A stretch of DNA of 64,000 nt. Source: Parelaphostrongylus tenuis (lineage: Eukaryota; Nematoda; Chromadorea; Rhabditida; Metastrongylidae). Below the pieces are notes generated by a model that saw only the letters and a program-made list of their open reading frames with translations, was not told the DNA's origin and did not search any database. Shown here piece by piece: positions 47,800-57,544 of this stretch. A program made the position numbers and the translations under genes. The stretch is from contig JAHQIW010000863.1 of assembly GCA_019055375.1 (NCBI GenBank), forward strand, positions 91,460 to 155,459. Direction: 5' to 3'. Within the stretch, counting starts at the first letter, position 1; each line of letters opens with the position of its first letter.

Positions 47800-48100
47800 G
47801 AGCATCGCGTGCGGCGCAGTGGTTAGGGGTGCTCTACGTCGCACACGAGATCAATGGTTCGATCTCGCGCTCAGCGCTCACCAGACCATCGATTTCTCTG
47901 GGCAACGTAAATTGGAATCAGGCCATTCTCAGGCATATCTGGAAAGATAAGCAGCACTGACGCGGTTCAGCGGGAGGACTCCGCGAGTCATTGTAGAGGC
48001 CAGATGTGCATTCAATCCTCTCAAACGATGTTAAAAACTGAAGTCGAATGCATGAGCATCCCTCAGGGATCGATCAGCGCCGATATCTTTATCCTTTATG
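47800..48100 (+). mobile_element. tRNA-derived SINE
   Basis: Box A GCGCAGTGGTTAGGGG (47,815-47,830) and box B GGTTCGATCTC (47,855-47,865) head a body closely matching 24,892-25,195. It ends in TTTATCCTTTATG. It forms an inverted pair with the next copy. Confidence 0.9.
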
Positions 48101-48149
48101 TTTTTGATAGCACATGTTCATGTGTACTTATACATGTATGTATATGAAG

Positions 48150-48445
48150 CTAAAAAAGCTCTCGGCGCTGCCCAATCCCAGGGGTATGCGCCATGCCTTC
48201 GACTTCAATTTTTAACCTCGTTTAGGGTGACTGAACGCATATCTGCCTCTTACAATGACTCGCGGTAGCCTCCCGCTAAACCGAGTCAGTGCTGCCTATC
48301 TTCCCAGAAAAGTCTGAGACCAGCCTGGTATCAATTTACAGATCCCGGAGAGATCGATGACTTGATGAGCGCTGAACGCGAGTTCGAAGCATTGACTTTG
48401 CGTGCGACGCAGCGTGTCTCCAGTCGCTGCGCCACATGCGCTCAT
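48150..48445 (-). mobile_element. tRNA-derived SINE, inverted partner
   Basis: Same family on the minus strand. The head (CGCATGTGGCGCAGCGAC, near 48,440) and box B (GCTTCGAACTC) are at the right, and the 3' end (GAGCTTTTTTAGC) at about 48,150. With the preceding SINE it makes arms of about 300 bp around a 50-bp spacer. Confidence 0.88.
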
Positions 48446-48640
48446 ATGTATACACATATTTGTATATATATGTATATGTACTTACAAGTGTGCGTATATG
48501 CATGTATACATATACACGTCTATGCACGCATGTATACGCATGCATATATGTCTGCATATATGTGCATATGCGCATATATATATGCGTATATATATATATG
48601 TATATATATGTATAAATACATACATGTATATTATGTTTAT
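48446..48640. repeat. TA/CA/CG-rich microsatellite
   Basis: Long alternating purine-pyrimidine tract (GCATATATGT, TGCGTATATA units). Open frames crossing it on both strands are low-complexity artefacts. Confidence 0.85.
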
Positions 48641-49039
48641 ATCAATGCAAATCTCCTTAACTCTTTCACGGCCGTGCGTACAAATTTGGCCCTGTGCATA
48701 ACTGAACATCGAGTAAATCGATCGAGCTTGAATCAATGTAATGTTTCCGTTTCTATTACGCCTTGAAGCCGTTCCTGTAGTCTGTCGCCGTCTGAGGTAC
48801 AGAGCAAATATCGCCACAGCTTTCTTGTAATGAAGTTGTGTTTTTCCTACTTTTTGCGAAGGAGTAAGTTGAGTGGGCAGTTGAGCTTCAACATAGAGGT
48901 CTGATAAAACATAGGTAGTTCGTATGATCGACGTAAATCATGCGTGAATATGTGCATTGCTGGCTTTCCAAAACCACATTCGATGTAACACCGAAAAATA
49001 AGAGAATTGGAGGGGTTTGGGCCCAGAGAAAAACCGATC

Positions 49040-49330
49040 AGATTTGGTCTGTTCATAGTCTATCTTCATCCTGAGGCTCGACGCGACTGACTCGTTAAAA
49101 CTGTTCGTGTGAGAATATTCCTTAGTGAAACTTATTTTATCAATCAAAATTGATCTATTGTTCAATCGAGCAGTGTTGAGATGGTTTTTAGTCACCAAAA
49201 AGCCGCCGTTTCCAATTCGTAGATGAAAAACAGCTGATAATGCTCTAGTGCTATTTGTTTGCTCTAAGGCTTTTAGAACTACCACTGGGACTATATCTTG
49301 AAGGTCAAGCTCTTCATTAAAATGTAGATC
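49040..49330 (-). pseudogene. Unrecognised exon-like sequence in duplicate D
   Basis: Minus-strand frame reading FNEELDLQDIVPVVVLKA..., NSTRALSAVFHLRIGNGGF and TKEYSHTNSFNESVASS. It is the partner of the C-copy sequence near 12,640-13,016 but keeps one frame across the part where C is frameshifted. No family recognised. Confidence 0.28.
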
Positions 49331-51896
49331 GGGCGATTATTCTAAAAATGAAATCACTGCTTGCTTCTTTATTTTTCGTATTGCTGTTGATTCGACAAAT
49401 CTGCTCAAGACTTCATCTCATTTGTATCTTTTTGATTCCGCGTGAAATTATTGAATTGTGCCTAATTTAGTATCTCGTCCTTCACCTCAAGTAGCTCGCC
49501 CTTCAACTATGGTTACTGAAGTTCAAGAACTGCTGCACGGATTTTTGAAAATTGGGATCGAAAGAAAGCGAAACCTGCCGTACTAAATCATGCAACATTT
49601 AAGGTAAGGGCATAAGGAGCAGTCTCTCTTGAGTACAGTGCGATTTTTGAATCGCCTCTACTAGAATCACTGTAGAAATGTGTTTTCGTCATACAGAATA
49701 TGGACTCAAATCGAATTGTGGCACCACTGCATAGACGTGAACCTGATAATACCGCTTTCGATTTCATCCGTAAGAATTCTCAGATAGGTTGGAAATGATG
49801 TAAATAGTGTCAGCACTTCCTATTGTCATTAGTGGGAAGAAAGCATTCTTCACAGCTTCTGAAAGTGCACTTCACTGATTGAGTAATGTTCACTGTGATT
49901 GTGAAACAGCTCATAATTGTAGTTCGGCTTCTGATTTTGGCCATAAACTTATCTTAAGCTATTGCCTATGCGTATGTTATAGGCCATCGGAAGATACCGA
50001 TACTCATGCTAAAAACTGGCCAATGGGTAGCATCTGTGTGGTTTTGATAAATTCGTTTCGTCCACAAACCATTACATCTGCTTTCACCTCGTCAGGAACA
50101 GTAGATAGTCAAGTTTTTTCGTACCAGTTACTGTTATTTATGTAAGCCTGTCGTATAATTTCAGATTTTCTCGCAGCAGATTTCTAAGCCTTTCTCATTT
50201 GTTGGACATGAACTTTTCTTAAGAGTCTGAGTAATCATTAGAAAGCTTTATTCTCTGGTTACAAGAACTCGTCGCCGGTTTTTTAAGACAAGTGTTCGTA
50301 ACGCTACAGCATCCAGAAAAATCATATTTCTCAACCACCTTTAGCCTTCATTTTACCACGAGTATAAATAGCTGGAAGTACGAGAAGCATAACAGCGTAA
50401 AGAGAATTTCTCGTAGAATCGAGATCATGTATTTCTTTCCTGAGTTTCTGACAATTCGGTGAAAACCTTAGTAAAATGCCATTATTGGCGACGTTTAACG
50501 CACGGTGTGTGGAACCACTATCGAGCTACGCGACAGATCAGGCGATTACACTACTAACAAGTCTTCGCTATGGTTTCCCTTTGCTTTTATTCAGCTATGA
50601 ACCTTTTCGGTGACTTAGTGGGGTGAGGGGGGGAGTTATCGATAGTGTGTGAAATACTGTTATTTGATTAGGTATCTTTCATTGCATCAATAGAAATTTT
50701 AGTCAAAAACGTAGATTTTGATAGTACGAAAAATTCTCTACAAGGTTATATGCTTTTCATGCTTTCAGCGATTTTTACGCGCGATAAAATTGAAGGCAAA
50801 ATGTGAGTGTGAAACAAAATTTTTTCCTGGATGTCACTGTGTTATGAAAGGGTGTTTTAAATGAACACTAATGTAGAGTTGTAGCCAGAGACTCAAGCTT
50901 TCTGATCACTGCTATCACTCTTAAGAAAGTTCTTGTCCAGCGGATGAGATCGGCTTAAAAATTTGCCGCCGCCTAAGGTATAAGTACCAAATGTGATTTT
51001 TGCTTTTGCTTAAAGATTCAGTAGTCATTTGATAGCTTAATTCGCAAGAGATTCAATGGTATATTCTCTCTTTCTAATGGCCAGTCTATTGCTTCATTTT
51101 AGTAGAAGTAATGTTGTGTTTTACTTGCAAGCGACTTTGCTAGACTAAGCTTTTTCTTTGAACTATTAGTAACCAATTTCTAGCACATATCTCTATGATT
51201 TTGGTGACATATTTGATTTTTTTGAAAAGAATTTTTATTGCTTCGTAGTGAACAAAGAGGGAGTTTTTGCGCAACGCGACATTGGCACTAAGCCACCGCT
51301 CTTTTGCCGATGTATGGATAGGTTTTCGCAACACTGGCACCAATTACCGCTCTTTTTCTTGTGCCAAGTTCGCAAAACCCTATCTTCTTTTGACTATAGC
51401 AGCGGAATAAGAAGTCATTTTTAAAGACCAAGTACGCTAATGGATCGTCAATATTTTCGCTATGGTATGATTTGTAGAATTCCGAACGAAAAAGTTTGTC
51501 CGGCGGAAAATTTCAGTTTGCTACAAGATTTTACTTTTACTTTGAAAGCGCAATAAGAAAAGACTTTTGAAATCAAGCACTCCACTTAAGTTCGCGTGAT
51601 TCGAGCTATCAAATTACTGCTAAAACATCAAACAATAGGAAAAACACGTTCTTTCCAAAAGCCAGAAACAGAGTGGAAAAGCGCAAAACTATCTCTACCG
51701 CCTCTTAAAGCGAGGCGCAACGTCGACACTTTCATTGCCACTTGTCGGAATCTCGGAATTCCGGAGGTGCGGTGAGCATACATTATGTCGTTTTTTATGT
51801 ATTTTGATACTCATTATCCACATTTAAAAGTTGCTAGGCAAAAACTGTTGTCGGCTTTGCGACTACTCAGTGTTTGAGTTATCCAACTATTTCATT

Positions 51897-52500
51897 ACAT
51901 ATCCCGTAATTATTATTTGAGCCAACATGTCATGTAGTCTGTTAAATGGGCTGACTTATAGAACCCGATGTACGTATCTCAGTCTTGACGGCCTCATCAT
52001 TCGAAGGGTTCCCTTTGCCTTCATCCTACCCTCCCGAGGCGCTTAGTCCTCTATACTTAGAGTAGGCAACGATAAACATTCCACACTGTCTGCCAAGTGA
52101 ATTTTCACCGAACAGGCAGTGTTGTACACTTTATTGCTCTTGGCTGGTATCGCTAGCATATTATATCGTTGGTTTGGAGTGTTTTCATAGGATTACGCTC
52201 TAATTTCTGCATATTTCATAATTATGATTTAAGCAATGTGTCATGTGGTTTCTTAAATGGGCTGACTTATAGAGCCCAATACACGTGTTTCGACCTTGAC
52301 CAGTCTCATTAGTCGGGTGGTTCCCTTCGTCTTTAGCTAATCCTCTCTGTGAGCGCTCAGCCTCCTATACCAAGATCGCGATCTATAAGTTAGCCCATTT
52401 AACAGACCACATGACTTTTGGCTCGAATAATAATTATGAGATATGTTAGAATTTGAGCGTGGTCTTAAGAAACTTTTGAAAGGAGAGGTATTTTATTACA
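51897..52500. repeat. Hammerhead-repeat array in duplicate D
   Basis: Two minus-orientation units (starts near 51,905 and 52,215) and an inverted end from about 52,390, mirroring 15,130-15,725. The first ribozyme core is mutated (ATGATGA, GAGA). The second (about 52,273-52,324) has CTAATGA in place of CTGATGA but keeps stem II GACT/GGTC, GAAA and a pairable stem I (CCCGA with TTGGG). Confidence 0.7.
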
Positions 52501-53722
52501 CGTTTGAAATGTGTTGTCATCGAAAACTGATGTGCTTAGCGATGATTAAAAGACAATGTTATGTTCCGTCCCCTTCCTACTCGCCTTCAATCACGCGACG
52601 GCGCCGTATACTGGCTGTCGCCAAGATTGCAGAAATGTTTGCCAGAGCAGCGTTCCACGACATTCTTCAGAAAGACGATATTCTCAAGCAGAAGTCGAAA
52701 CGCTGTACACGGAATGTTTAAAGACCTTTGAAGGCGATGACTGCAAAAAAACAGATTAAATGCAAGAAGTACTAACATCTAAACAATAAACGAAAATGTG
52801 ACATCGGATCGTGAATCAAAAGAATTTATTATCAAATGTTCCCTTATTCATTCGTCATCAAACGCTCGTGTTTAAGGTATCGATATGTTCGTCGCAGATA
52901 AGCCCAGCAAAGGGAATTTGGATAATTTAGCTGAAATGGTTTGTGAGAGCGAAATGAGAAGTATTTGGGCGTGATTTCTATATAAATTACTTTAATTCTC
53001 TGACGTGGCAATGCATTTCCTCACACTACTCTTGTATAGGTGAATATCACGAAATCGTCGTCATATTTTAGTTTCTTTTTCGTGTAAATAGTCGAGCGCA
53101 TTAGTTATGTCGATCTCCTCTTCGCAGTTCATCTGTACAATCTACATTCTCTCTGGTAATAACCATAATATAATCTTATATTTTGCTTTTTGAACTGAGT
53201 AGTAACGTTTCTCTGCACCACAGTATCGATTTTCAGGTCCATCTACGAGCAGCTTTATCATGTTGTTCAGGAAGGACTATTCTTCAAAGTGCTCTCGTGC
53301 CTGTTAATCTATGCAGTTTTTGTACAGAATTTGCATAATGTCACATTATAACCTTTGTTGCACTACACTATTCGGCAATTAAAGTGTAATGATGTGGCGT
53401 TCTTTTTCCAATGATTTTTTCCTTGACAAGCGGAGTCCGGATATCCAAGTGGTATATCCTAAGTCATGAAGGAAATCTCTCAATTATCAGTTCATGAGAG
53501 AAAACTCTTATTCGTCAAGCAATTACAATGCCGTCAACATTTGATTTAGCTCTACAGATTATGCGGAAATGAATGTCCACCGTCTGGTTTGATAATTAAT
53601 ATTTGTTCATGCCTAAGAGAATTGGGTGGTGCAAAAACAAGGCCTCAGGCGAAAATCGAACCCGCGTTCCATCCATAACAGGGGCGACTGTTTGTTCATT
53701 TATGAAGTCATTTTTTTGCATT

Positions 53723-55270
53723 TCAAACACTGAACTCCGTGGGAACACAACCGATGTGCTACAGGATATGTAGCGCAATGAACTTTGTTATTTCGAAAGT
53801 GCAAAAACTCAATGCTTATGAAACGTAGATATTTGAGATCACCTCATTCAATATGTTTTGATAGCAAAATGCGTATAAAAATTATGGGTTTACTCGACTT
53901 TGGAAGGAAAAATTAGAAATCAAACGAAGTAATGCAAGAAGCTACATAAAAAATGCTTTAGCATCTGCATTACTTCCCTTAAATACATAGTGATAACACG
54001 GAAAGCCGATGGTAAGACATAGATGATAATATCACTACATAAATAAATGCTTAGTTAGGACATTCAACGAAATAAAAATGGCAATCCACGTGTGACTGAT
54101 TTATGACAGGCACATTCTTCTTTGTAGTAATGCAAGAGGATAATAGAATTAGTAAAGACAAAAGTACTTTAACACCAGTCGGCCATGGAGACGTTTCCAT
54201 CTCGCGAAATCCCTCACTGGATTCCTTATAAAAGCGTTTAACTTCATGCGTTCTATATGGAAAAGTGGGCCAGTCAAGTTGTACTCGGTTCCTTCATTTG
54301 GACTTGAAACTATTGCGTTTTGTTTCTTTTTTTTTTTTTTTTTGAAAGGCTTATTGCTGCGCTGTACAGTTTATTGCACCCATACTTCTGTCGTATCCCA
54401 GTGTAAAAAATGTTCCATATGGAAATTTTTATGCTTTTTTCTGCAATTTCATAATCTTTCAGCTTCTTCAAAATGCTTATACATTCTTCTAAGCGAATGG
54501 TTGATTGCAAAAGGGCATTTCATAATTTACGACAAGCACTCTTCAGAGAGTTATAGAATGTGTGCTAGGAGTTTCTAAAGTGCTATTTTGAGCTTGCACA
54601 TAAATGTGAAAAATTAACTTTTGCTTCAGTCACCTGTGTCACGCATCAGCAGTGGTTGGTAACACTCGCTTGAAAAAGTATTGCTTACACTGCAAATGCT
54701 TCTGCAAGACGACGACTTTGAATGAGCAGCAGTATGAGGCTAAAGGGTGGAGAGCCAAGCCTCTAGCGTTTGTGGCCTTTGTTATATACCATCTCAGTGA
54801 TATGGGCAACCGCAAAGCAATGTCTCGCTGGGAACCATTGACCGACCAACACCGCTCTAGACACGTGATCATCTGTGAGAGTCCTCTGCTGCGACCGCAG
54901 AGGCAAGACTTTCATATGTTGATCATCGCTGGAGGTGAGCCCTGGGTCTACTAGGAGAATGTCAGGCGCCACGTTCATTGACTGTCCCGCGGTGAAGGCC
55001 TGCTGCCTCAGCTAAAGACCAATTTCCATGCTCGTAAGATTGAGCTCTCGTTTTCTAGGATTGGCAGCGAGTGCTGTCTGGGACTAGTTTGACAACAAGC
55101 AGACAGCTCGAAGGAGCAACTTTCTTCAAATCTCGGAATGTTGAAAGTATAAAACTGTGGTAATAAGGAAAGTAGCTTAAGAACTAATCTTTATTTGAAG
55201 TTTTAAATGGTTGGTATCTTTTTCCCGATCGATTGTTCTTCTTTGCGGTCGATGGGTTTTCTTGGTTGCT
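53723..55270. other. Intergenic; poly-T tract and dispersed repeat, no gene recognised
   Basis: A run of T lies at about 54,327-54,345. The part at 54,830-55,040 (minus) is the partner of the dispersed repeat at 26,150-26,330. No exon series recognised. Confidence 0.45.
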
Positions 55271-55273
55271 TGT

Positions 55274-55309
55274 GGCTGACGTATCGGTAAATACTTCTTC
55301 TTCAGAGCC
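55274..55309 (-). ncRNA. Penelope-type hammerhead ribozyme motif next to an RT remnant
   Basis: On the minus strand: GGCT, CTGAAGA, a degraded stem II, GATACGTC, then AGCC. Stem I GGCU/AGCC pairs perfectly and the cleavage triplet is GUC. The GAAA box reads GATA, and stem II has lost pairing. It lies about 80 bp left of the Penelope-like RT remnant but on the opposite strand. Confidence 0.6.
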
Positions 55310-55387
55310 TAAACTTATTATTTGTTGTAAAGCTACTTATATTCATATGTACTTGGAAAAGTGAAATCTAGGGCATCAATAAGCGAT

Positions 55388-56505
55388 AATTGATTCAAGA
55401 AAAATCGCAGAACTTTACACACCCATTAGAACACAAAGTTTCCACAAATGATTCTGGGTCTACCGATCCCTCTACCTTCAAGACTAAACCAATCATTAGC
55501 TGTGTAGGCGGGCCGACAGATAGGATAACATGGTTCCTTGGCCTCATATTATCGCAATTACTAGGGTTCATATCAACTCATCCCCCAAACACCAATAAAT
55601 CTTCTGCGTACCGTAAAGATGCGAGTCCAAACCACACGTATGTAATGGAGTCCTTTGATGTTATAGCGTTCTGTACAAGCGTTTCAAATGACGACGCCAT
55701 GCAAGCCACAAATGAATTGCTAATAGAAAACATAGAACAAATATGTATGGATTGTCTGTTTAACAGCTTATCACCTTAGCCTTAAGTCATTCCTTAGCTG
55801 CTCGATATTCAGGTAGCTGGGAAAATATTATGCACAAATTAGAGGGTTAGTAATGGGGCAAAGACTAGCACCCAGTTTAGCTATCGCTTTCATGTCAGAA
55901 GTGGAAGGTCCAGTTCTCGATCGGCGTCGAATACTCTACTGTCGATATATAGACGATTGTTTTGCCATCTGCCCTACACAAGAGGAGATGGATAAAAGCT
56001 TCGCATTTCTGAACAAACGGTCAGAGGTTATCAAATTGACGCAGGAACAATATTAACAACATTTGCAGAACTGGCATCCCTTCTTGAACGTTCAAGTTCA
56101 ACTCAGTGATAGTAGCCACATTACAAAATGCTTTAGCAAGCCTAGCAACAAAAACATCTTAGTGCACTACCTCTTTTCTTGTCCCTCACATACTAGAAAG
56201 CACTTATCTGAAATATGTATTGGACAGCTGTAAGTGTTTGTACGGACAACGATGAAAGAAGGGATTCACTGAATTTAGAGCGAAAACTAGCCATTTCTAA
56301 TGAGTATGAAGAAAGAACACCAACTAACATTAGGCCCAAAAGGAGCGAAAAGTCTTGCAATGGGAACGACAGGGCGCCACACCTAAACAAACAGGTACCT
56401 CTTGTACTACCTTTGATAGCAGAAGAAGTCAGTACCGCTATTAGAAGATGTCTAAAAAAACAGTGGTCTACAAGATTTTGTAGGAATTTTAGAAATCAAT
56501 AGCAT
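55388..56505 (+). pseudogene. Penelope-like element reverse transcriptase remnant
   Basis: Three successive frames together follow a Penelope-like (PLE) RT. The first (55,390-55,779) has KPIISCVGGPTDRITWFLG and motif A SFDVIAFCTSV (Asp near 55,657). The second (55,853-56,056) has GQRLAPSLAIAFMSEVE (motif B) and YCRYIDDCFAI (YIDD, near 55,946-55,957), followed by a WHPFLNVQV...KCFSKPSNKN block beyond a stop. The third (56,215-56,502) has VLPLIAEEVSTAIRRCLKK, like the linker before the endonuclease. The N-terminus and the GIY-YIG endonuclease are not seen. Stops at 55,777 and 56,054 make it dead. Confidence 0.8.
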
Positions 56506-56654
56506 CGGCGCAATAAACTCCTGAAGCTTTCGGACAAATTCCAGAAACCCGTAAATGAACAAAAAGGGAGAGTGCCTTAACATCACCAATCACATTGCAC
56601 CCTATCTCAGATTGATTTTTTAGCCTAGATGTCAGCTGATACCTCAGTGTCGAA

Positions 56655-57000
56655 GTCTTTCAAAAACAACCTTGGAAACTGCCGCTGCAATGCAGGAGAA
56701 GCGTCCAAAACGACTCAGTATTGCCCATCTTCAGGATAGCGCTTAACCCCCCACATAGCAATGCTGACTCGCCACATTTTGGAATACTGGTCTGGAGCAC
56801 ATTTTCCGTATAGCCCTAAAATTTCTCCATGGGATTATCATCTCTTCCGTGCCTTGAAGCAGTACCAGCGGAAAAAAAATTGAAAGACTGCAGACAGCTC
56901 AAAAGTCACCTCGTCAACTTTCTTAATATCCAGTCTTATTCGTTCTGAGAAAAAAGGCGTTCAACCATTGTCGTGCAAATAATCGCATGTCTTTGATCAT
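56655..57000 (+). pseudogene. Mariner-like transposase C-terminal remnant
   Basis: Reads SIAHLQDSA*PPHIA (second catalytic Asp), FPYSPKISPWDYHLFRALK (third Asp) and, after a frameshift, LKSHLVNFLN, the order found in mariner D,D34D transposases. A stop and a frameshift interrupt it. No terminal repeats were identified. It lies between the PLE remnant and an antisense RTE. Confidence 0.78.
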
Positions 57001-57012
57001 GATGGTGATTAT

Positions 57013-57462
57013 TACCTGTATCACCTGCCGTCCCATTAATCGCGACTAACTTAAGCGGGTACTATTGATACTTTCATCTCGCCTTATCGCGTGAATGGGT
57101 AGCCGAGCAAATTCTCCTTGCTTTGGGAAATCTATAAACGTCATGTCTTTCTTCTTCACTATTCGTGAAAAAATCGCACCATCGGGTCGGTGGTCTTTCT
57201 GTGCAGCGCTTGACATCTCGAAGAATCCAACGTGACGATTCTCGTTAATGGGTGGTTGTCAATGCTCACTGAGTGTCCTGCTTTCCTTATCTTCGATAGT
57301 TCGGCGTGTAGAACGGCATCTTCGACCATCAATCGTTAACGTAGGTTAAAACTTTGGATCCTTTCTCTCATCTGCGAGAAGCGAGATACTTCTAACATGG
57401 ACCTTTCAACTGCGCGCCAAACTCCAAATAATCTTTTACCCTGCTTATGTAGTAGCCAGGCT

Positions 57463-57466
<4 letters not shown>
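57013..57466 (-). pseudogene. Older RTE copy, 3' part (host of a nested RTE)
   Basis: On the minus strand it encodes degraded RTE C-terminal sequence (AVLHAELSKIR.AGH..., then the 3' end ACAGGTGATACAGGTAATA near 57,015). It stops at about 57,466 in the region coding for AAETWSL and resumes at about 60,080. It is more diverged than the inserted copy. Confidence 0.82.

Positions 57467-57510
<44 letters not shown>
57467..57510. repeat. (TA)n microsatellite, left of the nested RTE
   Basis: Nearly pure AT dinucleotides with one ACAT interruption, between the older RTE and the palindromic 5' junction of the younger one. Confidence 0.9.
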
Positions 57511-57515
<5 letters not shown>

Positions 57516-57544
57516 GAACGCTTCGACGTCGAAGCGTTCTATAT
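57511..57544. repeat. Perfect 34-bp palindrome at the RTE 5' junction
   Basis: The right arm, GTCGAAGCGTTCTATAT (57,528-57,544), is genuine RTE sequence (compare the minus strand near 21,540-21,560). The left arm (57,511-57,527) is its exact reverse complement and is not expected there. The 5'-truncated element therefore begins with a snap-back inverted copy of its own first 17 bases. Confidence 0.9.

Larger units (their letters stand above)
48625..53722. repeat. Segmental duplication, copy D
   Basis: Homologous to copy C (12,215-16,935). The same landmarks appear in the same order. D is about 380 bp longer overall through scattered indels. The hammerhead array inside it is more decayed than the arrays outside the duplications. 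Confidence 0.85.

Noticed and set aside
48336..48817. Several overlapping 80-134-codon frames rich in Tyr, Ile, His and Met
   Set aside because: They run through a TA/CA microsatellite and SINE; the composition is a low-complexity artefact.
54652..54954. 100-codon plus-strand frame as a host gene
   Set aside because: Its right half overlaps a dispersed repeat read on the opposite strand, and no domain or splice sites support it.
56505..56650. GIY-YIG endonuclease domain after the Penelope-like RT
   Set aside because: No GIY or YIG motif or the usual cysteine cluster could be read in any frame.
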